Shown piece after piece: positions 1 through 9,222 of a stretch of DNA of 20,229 bases (its first letter is position 1; each line of letters opens with the position of its first letter). The notes beneath the pieces are model-generated. The model saw only the letters and a list, made by a program, of their open reading frames with translations. It did not search any database and had not been told where the DNA came from. The DNA is taken from positions 884,461 through 904,689 of the forward strand of contig NW_014577085.1 of assembly GCF_000485595.1 (NCBI RefSeq). The letters are read 5' to 3'. The position numbers and the translations under genes were made by a program. This stretch comes from Priapulus caudatus. Its lineage: Eukaryota; Priapulida; Priapulimorpha; Priapulimorphida; Priapulidae.

Positions 1-97
1 TCTACTCTCTAAGAGTTCATTTCCCACGGTAAAAGTAACATATAACCTCGCGGATGAGAAAGCATATCTCTGACCAAATGCAGAGCTCCCCATATCC

Positions 98-186
98 CTG
101 CGCGCATGTCAGGGAATGGCCTTGAGCCACTTCGCGCCATATTTATCTGCGCGCGCACGTGCAGTGGCCTTGCTCCACTTGCGCCA
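98..186. repeat. Imperfect two-copy direct repeat
   Basis: Two related stretches of about 40 bp lie at 98-139 and 147-186. Both start with CTGCGCGC, share a TGGCCTTG core followed by CCACTT, and end in GCGCCA. They differ by small substitutions and short length changes. The open frames crossing 1-300 on either strand resemble no family I know, so I do not call a gene here. The minus-strand frame is long but is extended by the GC-rich repeat next door. Confidence 0.6.
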
Positions 187-299
187 GAGTACAATGGTTC
201 ATCAAGTAATACAATGTGCTGTGTGCGTTCTAAATCTAAAGGCTGCCCTTGGGCGCCCTTAGCAGAAAATAGAACCCGCGTAATGTGTAATTGAAGTGG

Positions 300-660
300 T
301 CTGCTACCGTACGCCCCGCGTAACCCGCGGGTACCGGCGCTTGTTCCGCCGCCGCCGGCGCGGTGCGGCGTATCCGCGGCGCGTGTTTCGCCCGCGCGGT
401 GCGGGTATCCGCGCGGGCGTGTTCCGCCGCGGCGGCGCGGTGGCGTATCGCCGGCGCGGTCGCCTGCCGCGGCGCGGTGCGGGGTATCCGCGGCGCGTGT
501 TCGCCGCCGCCGGCGCGGTGCGGGTATTCGCGGCGCCGTGTTCCGCCGCCGCCGGCGCGGTGCGGGTATCCGCGGCGCGTGTTCCCGGCCGCGCCGCATA
601 GCGGCAACCTCCGTACGGGTTATCCGCTTCCGGCGCGACCCCGGGTGGGCGCACAAATCA
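300..660. repeat. CpG-rich minisatellite, about 36-42 bp unit
   Basis: About six degenerate units run from about 341 to 585. Each is built from CCGCCGCCGGCGCGGTGCGG, then GTATCCGCGGCGCGTGTT or a close variant. The flanks 300-340 and 586-660 are also GC-rich and carry related words such as CCGCGGGTACCGG. The block is nearly all G and C and dense in CpG, while the surrounding sequence is AT-rich. Long Arg/Ala-rich reading frames on both strands are by-products of the composition and are not annotated as genes. Units contain overlapping short palindromes (CCGCGG, GCGCGC), so the tract should fold strongly as single-stranded nucleic acid. Confidence 0.85.
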
Positions 661-888
661 GGCCGCCGCTACATTATCTTATTACACTGATTTGTAAATA
701 TTGATATTGTGTGCAATGTTATATTGTCGATTTTTACCCAATGTTCCTATTGTGTCAAATTATTAGTAGTATGAATTAGTAGCACGATTTTACCCAGCGC
801 AGCGGGTACCCGCAGCTAGTATATATATATATATATGCAAGGATTTTACGTCTAGTTGTGACGACGAATGAAGGTTCGACCACTGGAT
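661..888. other. Noncoding AT-rich spacer with (TA)n run
   Basis: No gene is visible. There is a TA dinucleotide run at 820-836, preceded by a GC-rich palindromic word CGGGTACCCG near 803-812. This stretch separates the CpG-rich minisatellite from the gypsy LTR. If the LTR is correctly delimited, the host target site should lie just left of position 889. Confidence 0.5.
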
Positions 889-970
889 TGTAGTGTAGGA
901 GTCAACACAAGAAATAGCAACACGTAAAACCAGAACAAGCTGATAAAAGTGTTCACGCCAGGAATAGGCT

Positions 971-999
971 TTTATTCGGCCTTAGTCAACAGACTAAGG
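971..999 (-). promoter_or_regulatory. LTR polyA signal with upstream hairpin
   Basis: On the minus strand CCTTAGTC, loop TGTT and GACTAAGG form a perfect 8-bp stem, followed after CCG by AATAAA at 976-971. A hairpin directly before the polyadenylation hexamer is a known arrangement in retroviral R regions. The function here is inferred. Confidence 0.5.
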
Positions 1000-1236
1000 T
1001 GAACTAAAAGATGGTGCACAAAATACCATACAGCCTTGTCACTGGGGTGCAGCGAATAAATTGAACAGCCAAACAGTACTAGATAACAACCTGTTGCCCT
1101 GTGCAGGGGTTAACTAGATACTGGTATGCTTACGTGATCCGTGAAGATGAGGCGCTCCTGCTTGTGCCCGCAATGCTGGCTTGACCCGTCTTGGTCGCTC
1201 CAGATCGTATACTGCTTTACTGAGAGCAGAGCCCCG

Positions 1237-1244
1237 TATTTATA
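1237..1244 (-). promoter_or_regulatory. LTR TATA box
   Basis: TATAAATA on the minus strand, preceded by GTGG and followed by CGGGGC, sits about 240 bp into the LTR. It is the likely RNA polymerase II core promoter and would place a start near position 1210. Confidence 0.55.
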
Positions 1245-1480
1245 CCACAAGCTCAGCGTGGGTAGGGCTTCCCATCATGCAACACGAGAGACGCGTGATC
1301 AAGTCATGTTTTATGTCACGCACATCACATGACAAGCCACACATCACCTCACACGTTTCCTTCATACAACCGGTGGGAATCACGTGATCACTGTCATAGC
1401 ATCGACCCTGGGATGCTGAGACACGTGACAGGACGATAGGATGAGGGAATATGAGGCTATAGCAGTCGAAGTTCATTACA

Positions 1481-1500
1481 CTCCCCCTTTCCCTCTTGAG
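1481..1500 (-). other. Polypurine tract of gypsy element
   Basis: The minus strand reads CTCAAGAGGGAAAGGGGGAG immediately before the LTR start TGTAATG. Purine runs in this position prime plus-strand DNA synthesis in LTR retrotransposons. Direct contact with a TG-initial LTR supports both calls. Confidence 0.65.
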
Positions 1501-2728
1501 ACTCTTGCCCACAAGAGTCATCCTTGGGGTGACAGCTAACGAACATTCGGATGCCCTCTCACCAGCAGCGTATCACTATCTGCGGGTGCTAACATCGCTG
1601 GCGAATAGAGGCGTGACTCTCTACCCGGATCTGACACCTATAATGCCACTCTAACGTCAGGAGGAAGCATACCAGTGTAAACGTCTATTTTATACGCGTT
1701 ACATGAATTAGTCAGTGGAGCTAGACGGGTAGTTGTTTTAGATATAGTCTAGCTAGACAGAACGTCGCGGATATTGGGCGGCAGCATTGATGTTACGGGG
1801 AGTTGGGTAAGCGGGTTCTAGGTTAGGCAGTTTCTAGGGTGATTGTGAAATGAGGGGAACGGTTGGAACTGGACAAGACGGGTGACATGTGCCCTCAAGA
1901 TGTAGGGAGTTTTGGGCGAATATATAGGGAGAGATGTGATGGAAGGAGTGAGTTGGAGAGTCGGGTGCTGGTCGGGAGAGTGCGCGCACGTGCGACCGCG
2001 CGTGTGCGCACGTCCTTTGTCTCTTTGTGCGATGTGACGACACAGTGTATAAGATATTAAAAGTTATACAGTTTACAACACAAGTTCTGGATTTGGATCT
2101 GTTTCTACATCATTTCGACATCAACGCTCATTCCAACGTTACACCAGACCATCTGCACGACTCGTCTAAGAAATACAAACCAACTAATATTACACATTTT
2201 TCCGCAGCCTGGCGGTACATTACGTAAGTGTTAGGGTATTGTCTCGCAATACTTACTAAACATATGCTGACGTTACATCTTACTGGTAAGTTACAGGCTG
2301 CACGGAATTACAACGAACCGTGGCAGGTAACCTTTGACCTGGCCTGACTACCCAAGCGTTAGCCTGAGAGGAGCAACACTCACCCGGGGGATCTTCCTCT
2401 CAGCTTCCGGTGGCTTCTGTGGCAGAGTAGATGACGCTAGAGGAGGCTCGACGGCGGCTCGTTGGAGCGGCGGTCAGCACACGGGCTTGCCAAGATCACA
2501 CCTTTCGTAGCCTATCGGTAATCCGTGGGCCTACCGGAAATGCGTACACGGGCCAGAATACGGCATGATGCATCGTCAGGGATCCCCTCGTCCTCATCTA
2601 CGTCGCAAGTCTCATTCACGATCCTCAGCTGCACGTAACTCTGATGATATAGGCTGGTTGCCACGTCGATTTTCTCAGCAGCCCTAGTCTCTTGAAGATG
2701 TGTTCTACCGGTGGGATGACGGCTGGCC
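1501..2728. other. Noncoding 3' region of gypsy element, possible inserted LTR-like segment
   Basis: Between the integrase remnant and the polypurine tract there is no recognisable coding sequence. A segment at about 1791-2219 starts TGTTACGGGG and ends GGCGGTACA, with an ATATATAGGG TATA-like word near 1920 in the plus direction. It could be a solo LTR of another element, but I find no target-site duplication and no clear polyA signal. A GTGCGCGCACG arm (1980-1990) pairs with 2001-2011 over 10 of 11 bases. Short open frames here look fortuitous. Confidence 0.35.
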
Positions 2729-3590
2729 TTAGCCTAGCGGCCATGGCTCCGGCACACTATCTCCTTCGTAAGGCTTAAGATCTTCGATGGCCACAACACT
2801 CGGCGGATCACTCTCTTGGGCCTGTACCCAGCGAAGCGTCCCTCTCAACCTTTACCACTAAGAGCGGACCTTGCCAAGGTGTACCCAGCTTTCCGGCGGT
2901 AGGCACGTAATATTGCCACACCCAGGCGCCAGGGGGAAAAGCAGAGGTACTGACGAGCTTGTCGTAATTCCTCTTCTGCTTCTCCGCCGCCTTACCCAGC
3001 TGCATACGGGTGTGCTCATGCGCAGCACGAGTGGATTGCCTCACCCATTCAATGTATTCTACCGGACAGGCTGGGTATTCCACCCCCGGGATACCTTCTA
3101 GCATGAGGTCCACTGGTGATCCTACTTCACGACCAAACATGAGATTTGGACTCACCCCTGTACTTTCCTGGGGTGTGCTGTGATACGCTGCCATAACGAA
3201 TGGGAGATGCTCATCCCAATCATTCTTCTGTGCACATCCAACCTTTGCTAGCATATCCAAAATAGTACGATTCAGTCTCTCTACTAAACCGTCTGATTGA
3301 GGATGATACGGCGATGTACGGGTTTTATCAATTTCGAGGAGCCTGCACATCTCTGCAAATAGCTTTGACTCGAAAGATCGACCCTGGTCAGAATGCAGTT
3401 GGCGGGGGCAAACAAATCTGGCGAACAGCTGCGTCACTAGGCTTTCCGCCACTGTGCGTGCAGTCTGAACAGGAACAGCTTAGGCTTCTGCCCACTTAGT
3501 GAAGTAATCACAAGCGTCTAGCATGTACTTATTCCCACGCTCTGTAGGGGGTAATGGACCGGCAAAATCCACGGCTAGACGTAGTTTTAA
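2729..3590 (-). pseudogene. Ty3/gypsy integrase fragment (pol 3' end), broken
   Basis: Integrase joins retrotransposon cDNA to host DNA. All three catalytic positions of the DD35E core can be seen: Asp in AVDFAGPL, Asp in LHSDQGRSF, and Glu in HPQSDGLVERLNR. A GPY/F-type segment (GPLLVVK) follows. The N-terminal HHCC zinc finger and all of reverse transcriptase and RNase H are missing: upstream, near 3590, the sequence becomes the last exon of the KDZ-like gene. Breaks: an in-frame TAA at 3482-3480, inside a motif where gypsy integrases usually have an aromatic residue (KWAEA-x-AVP), and a one-base frameshift near 2835-2845. Past the shift the frame still gives a typical C-terminal run ending ...EDLKPYEGD, up to a TAA at 2731-2729. 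It is probably the 3' part of the element that owns the LTR at 889-1480. Confidence 0.85.
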
Positions 3591-6263
3591 AACAGCATAC
3601 CAGCGTACTTCTTGACCAGTGTAGGTAGGTACGTCCTCTCCATGACAAGAACATGTAACTTGTGAAGAAGGTCTTCCTTCCGATTTGCCCGTCTTCTCTC
3701 CCTTGCCCCCTTGAGCGACTCAGATTCAACTGACCATCGCTGGCTAATCTGCAGCTTCTTTTCCAGCATTTTGGTGTTCTTTTCCAGCCTATCGATCAGA
3801 GATATTATGTATTGGTTCGCAATAATCTATATATATATTTACTTATTTGTTTATTTATGTTTATTTAATACAGAAGTATAAAAACTTGTCAGACTATCAG
3901 CCTTTTTTGGCTCTTTATTAAAGCCAATTGTGCATAATTTTATTCTTTACATTTACAATTACCTTATTCTTTTATTTTATTCAAGCATGATAAGGATTAT
4001 GGTTACCTAGCTTGTTTACTCTGCAAGGAGAGGTGCTTATTCTCGCTCTCAGCATTGTCGAGATCACTCTGCGACTGTGCTCGTTGTAAATCCAAACTGA
4101 AAAGATACATAAATATATAGTAGCACTGTTAAGGTTGTTGACTCTTAGGCCACTTCCACACATTTGTCTATTGCAGTGTAGTTCAATATCTACAGGACCG
4201 CCATAAGAAAATACGTATAACTATGGACGGGACATTCAATTTTTCAGCCGCTTAAATATGTATATTGCAGGATATTTTTGGCTGAACATTTATTAATATA
4301 TTTGTTAACATCCAGTTTGAAAGAGACCAATTTCTGCATTAAAGATAATGCAGTACTGGCCATTTTATTGCAGTCTTGATGTCTAGTCCTGTATAGTCAG
4401 TTGTTCTGTCACTGAATGTTCTGCTTAGATAGTTGTACATAGGGAACTGATATCTAGCATGTTTGAATTAAAACTTACCTGGCCAAATGAAGCTTATACA
4501 CAGAATCTGCGAAAATCTCTTCCAGCTCCTCCTCTTTATTACCTGATAATCATTGTATGTACATACATAAATCTCTCTATATATCAATATGTATAGTATC
4601 CATTGTGCTTCTCACTGGAGCATGATTCTCACATGCTTCAAGTCCCTCCGATTTTGTTATGGACATATAATGCAACCTCATTGGAAACCAAGTAGGTAAC
4701 TGTACGAGTTACTCTGTATAAATATAGTACTATACTATATACCATACTTTACTATACTATATACTATATACTATATACAGTATAGCTATTATATACCATG
4801 TATACATATACCTAGTTTTATTATAACAGATCTAGACAAAAATACTACAAAACACATGTCCACCTAATTATACTTGTGCTTATTCTAAACCACCTGTGAT
4901 GGTAGGCTTAATGTTGGCATTCATTGCTTGGAGCTCCTCGACTTGCCACTGTTTGATGTCTTGCAAAGTAGGGCATTCTACAAGTAGCAACAGTAATTCA
5001 ATAACTTTAAACATAATAGAGTATACACACCATGTATATAGTATCATAAAACCAGAAATAAAAAACTGTTTGAAAAAAAGTATAACAAACATAACAGATT
5101 ATAAATGTTCAACCTGGCAAGCTTGACGTTAGCTGCTCAAGTTCCTGATCACAGTTACTCCTGGTTGTCTGCGCTTTTATGTAGCGATGCATCAGGGTTT
5201 CTCCTATAATGTATAAACAAACAGCTTGAACAGCAATTCACGTTTTTAGAATATAGTTAGCTAGAAAATGGCTCATATTTATACAAGTAATTATGGCAAA
5301 CTATTTTACTTTAAATTAGTGGTCTTTGGTTAAAATGGCTGACACATTATTTATTTTCTGAAAACCATCATGAAGATAGACCATGCCTTCATTTCAGGAT
5401 CAATAAACCTAAACTGTATAACTGAGCACAAGAACAATATGTGTATACCCATTTGGTTCCTGAGGTATTCTGAGTAGTGAAGCAAAGCATCATCTAGTAG
5501 TGCCACACGTTGGTCGGGGGTCATTTCTTTTGTGATGCGGTTGAAACGTCTGAGATATGACCACAAGCGTTCCATCCCTTCTCCATCTGTAAGTCCAATG
5601 TCAGATAACCTACGTGGACTATATTTAACCTGTAAGCAAGAAAACAAAATCAGTCTATACTAACAGCCAAGATGTGGTTTTAACAATGAGCTTAGTATAG
5701 TCTTCAGCAAATGCATTAATTGTTATGTGCTGGAAAGAAACAATCTTTCTACATCTGGGGTTCTTAACCTGTGGTCCATGGACCCCTTTGGGATCCGTTG
5801 TTGGGCTTCTGGGGGTTTGCAAACCAGGTGCATGTTGCACAATTTTGTGTTTATGTGCTTATGTGGATTTTACTTGGGAGGAATCCGTAGCTTTCACAAG
5901 ACTTTCAAAGGGGTCCATGACTCAAAAAAGGTTAAGAACCACTCGTCTACATCTTTGGGTCAAAAATATGTTATTAATTGCAGAATTCGATTCGATTGCG
6001 ATTACAATTCCAGATATAATACCCTAACATCATGTTCAATGTAAGAGTCACATAAATGTTAACTAGCAACACGTACATTAGCACATTTACCGTCATATCT
6101 ATCACATTCAGAAAGAGATATCTGGGATGATTTTGATAATAAGGCAGAAAAGACGTTTTAAAACACAACATACCTGACATCCAACCTTATGCCCATACAT
6201 GTGGAATATTGGTATCCCGAATTCAACCACGCGTTCCGAATGTTGAGACATTGGGTCCAAATT
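3587..6263 (-). CDS. KDZ (Kyakuja-Dileera-Zisupton)-like transposase, seven 3' exons
   Basis: Seven minus-strand exons join in one frame: 6263-6174, 5629-5449, 5203-5114, 4977-4894, 4542-4479, 4096-4007, 3788-3587 (801 nt, 266 codons plus TAA). Every donor is GT (GTATGT, GTATAC, GTTGAA, GTGGTT, GTAAGT, GTAACC). Five acceptors are good YAG or TAG sites; the last (GATAG at 3789) is weak. Phases 0-1-1-1-2-2 all match. Numbered from the first codon here, residues 18-30 contain PIFHMYGH then CQ, and residues 45-53 contain DGEGMERLW followed by a KEM motif near 64-66. This is the pattern I associate with the C-terminal part of the RNase H-fold KDZ transposases. Exons four to seven are Glu/Lys/Leu-rich and likely coiled coil. 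The N-terminal half, with the remaining catalytic acids and any zinc cluster, is absent, and the last codons run into gypsy integrase at about 3590. The family call is from recalled motifs; the exon chain is seen directly. Confidence 0.72.
3800..4006. other. Last intron of KDZ-like gene
   Basis: Very AT-rich, with a TA-rich run near 3830 and TTTATTTATGTTTATTTAA-type sequence around 3840-3870. Nothing beyond the splice sites is recognisable. Confidence 0.5.
4139..5162. repeat. Segmental duplication, copy A (intact exons)
   Basis: This 1,024-bp stretch recurs in the same orientation at 6382-7378 with scattered substitutions and short indels. Copy A holds the last 49 nt of one KDZ-like exon (5162-5114), two complete exons (4977-4894 and 4542-4479), the introns between them and part of the next intron. 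It also holds an expanded ACTATAT-type microsatellite at about 4725-4795 that is mostly missing from copy B. Confidence 0.92.
5755..5944. mobile_element. hAT-type MITE with terminal inverted repeats
   Basis: This 190-bp element lies in an intron of the KDZ-like gene. It starts CTGGGGTTCTTAACCTGTGG and its far end, reverse-complemented, reads GAGTGGTTCTTAACC. The inverted similarity continues through TCATGGACCCCTTTG inside. The flanks TTCTACAT (5747-5754) and GTCTACAT (5945-5952) match at 7 of 8 positions, as expected for the 8-bp target duplication of hAT elements. It has no coding capacity, so it would depend on a transposase from elsewhere. The short frames across it are not genes. Confidence 0.85.
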
Positions 6264-6381
6264 CTAAAAGAGCAAACAGTTTTTAAACATGATGAAAGTG
6301 GGAGATAATTAGAATCTTGTTTATCTTGTAAATAAACACAAAAATATCAGCTATTCTATCTATATTCTGAGCTTACTCTGA

Positions 6382-7378
6382 TGACTCTTAGGCCACTTCC
6401 ACACATTTGTCTATTGCAGTGTAGTTCAATATCTACAGGACCGCCATGAGAAAATACGTATAACTATGGATGGAACATTCAAATTTTCAGTCGCATAATT
6501 ATGTATATTGCAGGATATTTTTGGCTGAACATTTATTAGTATATTTGTTAACATCCAGTTTGAAAGAGACTAATTTCTGCATTAAAGATAATGCAGTACT
6601 GGCCATTTTATTGCAGTCTTGATGTCCAGTCCTGATTAGTCAGTTGTTCTGTCACTGAATGTTTTGCTTAGATAGTTGTACATAGGGAACTGATATCTAG
6701 CATGTTTGAATAATTAAAACTTACCTGGCCAAATGAAGTTTATACACAGAATCAGCATAAATCTTTTCTAGCTCCTCTATTACCTGATAATCATTGTATA
6801 TATACATACATAAATCTTATATCAATATGTATAGTATCCATTGTGCTTCTCACTTGAGCATGATTCTCACATGCTTTATGTCCCTCTGATTTTGTTATGG
6901 GCATATAATGCAACCTCATTGGAAACCAAGTACTGTAACTGTACGAGTTACTCTGTATAAATATAGTACTATACTATATACCATACTTTAAATACAGTAT
7001 AGCTATTATATACCATGTATACATATACCTAGTTTTATTATAACAGATCTAGACAAAAGTACAACAAAACACATGTCCACCTAATTATACTTGTGCTTAT
7101 TCTAAACCACCTGTGATGGTAGGCTCAATGTTGACATTCATTGCTTGAAGCTCCTCGACTTGCCACTGTTTTATGTCTTGCAAAGTAGGGCATTCTACAA
7201 GTAGCAACAGTAATTCAATAACTTTAAACATAATAGAGTATACACAACATGTATAGTATCATAAAACCAGAAATAAAAAACTGTTTGAAAAAATTGTATA
7301 ACAAACATAACAGATTATAAATGCCCAACCTGACAAGCTTGACGTTAGCTGCTCAAGTTCCTGATCACAGTTACTCCT
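6382..7378. repeat. Segmental duplication, copy B
   Basis: Second copy of 4139-5162, same orientation, upstream of the exon chain on the minus strand. Similarity starts abruptly at TGACTCTTAGGCC (6382) and stops at TTACTCCT (7378), in the middle of a KDZ-like exon. From there the sequence becomes the 113-bp repeat that recurs at 9223. The abrupt stop marks a rearrangement or insertion breakpoint. Confidence 0.92.
6725..7378 (-). pseudogene. Duplicated KDZ-like exons, broken copy
   Basis: The copy has a truncated exon (7378-7330), a complete exon (7194-7111) and a third exon (6783-6725), in the same order and with the same splice sites as 5162-4479. The middle exon stays open and differs from its partner at four of 84 bases, two of them silent. 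The third exon is 59 nt instead of 64: a 5-nt deletion near its start shifts the frame and brings a TGA into the inherited frame. There is no first codon or promoter. It lies upstream of the intact exons, so a read-through transcript could include both sets. Confidence 0.85.
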
Positions 7379-7489
7379 AGACAATCGGCAGCCCGGATCT
7401 CGCGTGAAGCGCGAAAAACGCCGCATAGCGGCACACTAACACAACAACGCTGCACTCATTGTATAGCAATTTCAACGGGTCCACTATAG
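7377..7489. repeat. 113-bp direct repeat, left copy
   Basis: Starts CTAGACAATCGGCAGCCCG and recurs in the same orientation at 9223-9335 with a little over a dozen mismatches. It contains CGCGAAAAACGC and GCGGCACACTAAC words. It begins exactly where the KDZ duplication stops. It may be part of an LTR or the end of a nonautonomous element. Confidence 0.85.
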
Positions 7490-9222
7490 ACGGAATTCTG
7501 GGGCAATCGCTGAGTTGAGCAGTTCTTACGATTGCACGACGGGTTTGACTACCCACGTAGCTAGAGATTTCCTAGAAATGGTAATTCTTGGTTCGCTACT
7601 CGGCACGCTTGGTTTGCTGTAAAAAACGGAGTTGAAATTTTTTCTGCCAGTGACTAGTTGAGGCCCCACATCCGTGTAGTACATATGGCGTGCGATAGAT
7701 GGCGCAACAAGGCTATATGCATAGCATTTCGCTAGCACTTTTCCTGCAGACGGCTCGGCCGGCTATAACCTAGACTTGTACCCGGTCGACAGTTCCACGC
7801 GCTACACTAACTAACTTGAGTGTAGCTAAGGATACATGCCGGAGTGAAGGTGGCGAACGGGTACCAGTCTAGAAAGCCAACTGGAAAGAGAAACTGAAAT
7901 GGGAACTAGCTTATCAGCATCATAACGTTACTGTGAGTGGTATATATGTAACATTTCATTATAGCCTTCTGTTCATTGAGTCCATATTGCACAAAGCTGA
8001 GAAATGGTGTTCATTCCATGTTGTAATTCATGTTTTGTTTGCAGCTAGCTGTAACTCTATACAACATTGACGATATTTGTGTGGTACTTGACGTCTGCCT
8101 TGACGGACCATTTTGCGGGTGCTGAAGTATGCGGTTAGTGAATGATGAAATATTGGGTATTCTTCCGTATGCATTATTTCTGTCTCCTGATTTTCCTGGT
8201 GGGGCATGTCGTCGCGCAATGTCTGACAATTGAACGACCGTGCAATGTAAAGCATATAGAGTCCTAGCATATAACAGCATATATTGCGATGTATTTGTAA
8301 CCGTTCATTCCATTTACCTCACCAGCGCTATAAGCAGTAAGGAAATACCGCTCTTGACCCGTGTTCTTCATGGTTCGATGGTTTCTTTGTGTGTTATACT
8401 TGTAACGGCCTCAGCAGACTTTGCCTTTGCCGGCTCATGTACAGCTGGCTGTACAGTTATACATTCTCCGGCGGTCATATATGCGCCGTTCAGCAATAAC
8501 TACGCCTAACTACGCGTGACAAATGTCACCCAAATCGATCATATTGACGAAGTTGGCCATTGTGTGCAGAACATCACGTTACATGCAAGGCAAAACAACG
8601 TCGCCGACATCTTCAACATGACGTAGGTACTGCTGTCATGACGTTCTGTAGCAGCACAGAGCAGAGCAATACGCAGAGGAATGAGTTTGATGTTACAAAT
8701 AGCAACATAATGCGCATACTCTCTCGTACAACATCGTCATCCATTTCTTCATGCAATCATGGTGCGATCTCTTTGATGTTTACATATGAAGTGTTACATA
8801 AGACAGGCGTCATGGGGCGCTGTACAACTTATAGTGAAAACTCCTAAGACCACACGGAAATGGAACCACCGCGAAATCAAAACCTTTGCTCTCGCCCCCC
8901 ATCTGTACGACCCCCCATCTAAGTCGCGAGTTCCTCCCACGTCGCAAATCTCTGCCCTCTGTGTCCCATCTCAAATTCCGGACTGTTTGCTGGCAGCTAT
9001 GGATCTGTGCGCCGGCCTATGCATTCGGCACACGGGTCCATAGCTGCCAGCACTGCATACTGTTGTACGATGTTCCCGCGGTCGCGTGCGCCTTGCCACG
9101 GAACTGCCCGCAAGATCCGCGCTCAGCGGTTAGGATCAACACCTTTCGGCAACACTTCTCTGGTATCCGGTCTCATCTGAATAACACCCTGTAGTGAGTT
9201 GCTAGCCCTGTGCAGGGGTTAA
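7490..9222. other. Noncoding block between direct repeats
   Basis: No reading frame here resembles a known family; the longest are under about 105 codons and overlap on opposite strands. The block is bounded by the 113-bp direct repeats. TGTACAGC, a TG spacer and GCTGTACA lie near 8437-8454, GATGGGGGG occurs twice on the minus strand near 8896-8920, and a long hairpin lies at 8988-9052. A 23-bp word shared with the LTR at 889-1480 ends the block (9205-9227). The whole could be the inside of a decayed LTR-bearing or nonautonomous element, but I see neither primer site nor polypurine tract. Confidence 0.4.
8988..9052. repeat. 27-bp inverted repeat (hairpin)
   Basis: Arms 8988-9014 and 9026-9052 are separated by an 11-nt loop (9015-9025). 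The first 16 bp from the base (through CTGGCAGCTATGGA) pair perfectly. The rest has three differences: two become G-U pairs and one a C-A mismatch in plus-strand RNA. The size fits a precursor microRNA-like hairpin or a minimal inverted-repeat element. No target duplication flanks it. Confidence 0.8.

Larger units (their letters stand above)
889..1480 (-). mobile_element. Ty3/gypsy LTR (3' LTR or solo remnant)
   Basis: Read on the minus strand, the 592-bp segment starts TGTAATGAAC and ends CACTACA, giving the usual TG...CA ends with a short inverted TGTA/TACA. It follows directly on a polypurine tract. A TATA box (TATAAATA, 1244-1237) is followed about 260 bp downstream by a polyA signal AATAAA (976-971), which fits a U3-R-U5 layout. 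A perfect 8-bp stem with a 4-nt loop (999-980) sits just upstream of the polyA signal. Minus-strand integrase remains upstream (2729-3590) fit this being the 3' LTR of that element, although about 1.2 kb separates them. No second copy is in the window, so the ends rest on the TG/CA rule. Confidence 0.72.

Noticed and set aside
9-704. Long Arg/Ala/Pro-rich frames on both strands over the GC-rich block
   Set aside because: They occur in several frames and on both strands at once, as expected from GC-rich tandem repeats with few stops. No domain is visible.
1791-2219. Solo LTR in plus orientation
   Set aside because: TG/CA ends and a TATA-like word exist, but there is no target duplication, no polyA signal and no primer site. 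Mentioned only in the spacer entry.
5725-6044. Two overlapping plus-strand frames in the KDZ intron
   Set aside because: They cross the hAT MITE and both of its inverted ends; no family likeness.
8240-9194. Small plus-strand frames of 85-102 codons
   Set aside because: Overlapping frames on the same strand, no motifs, and one crosses the hairpin at 8988-9052.
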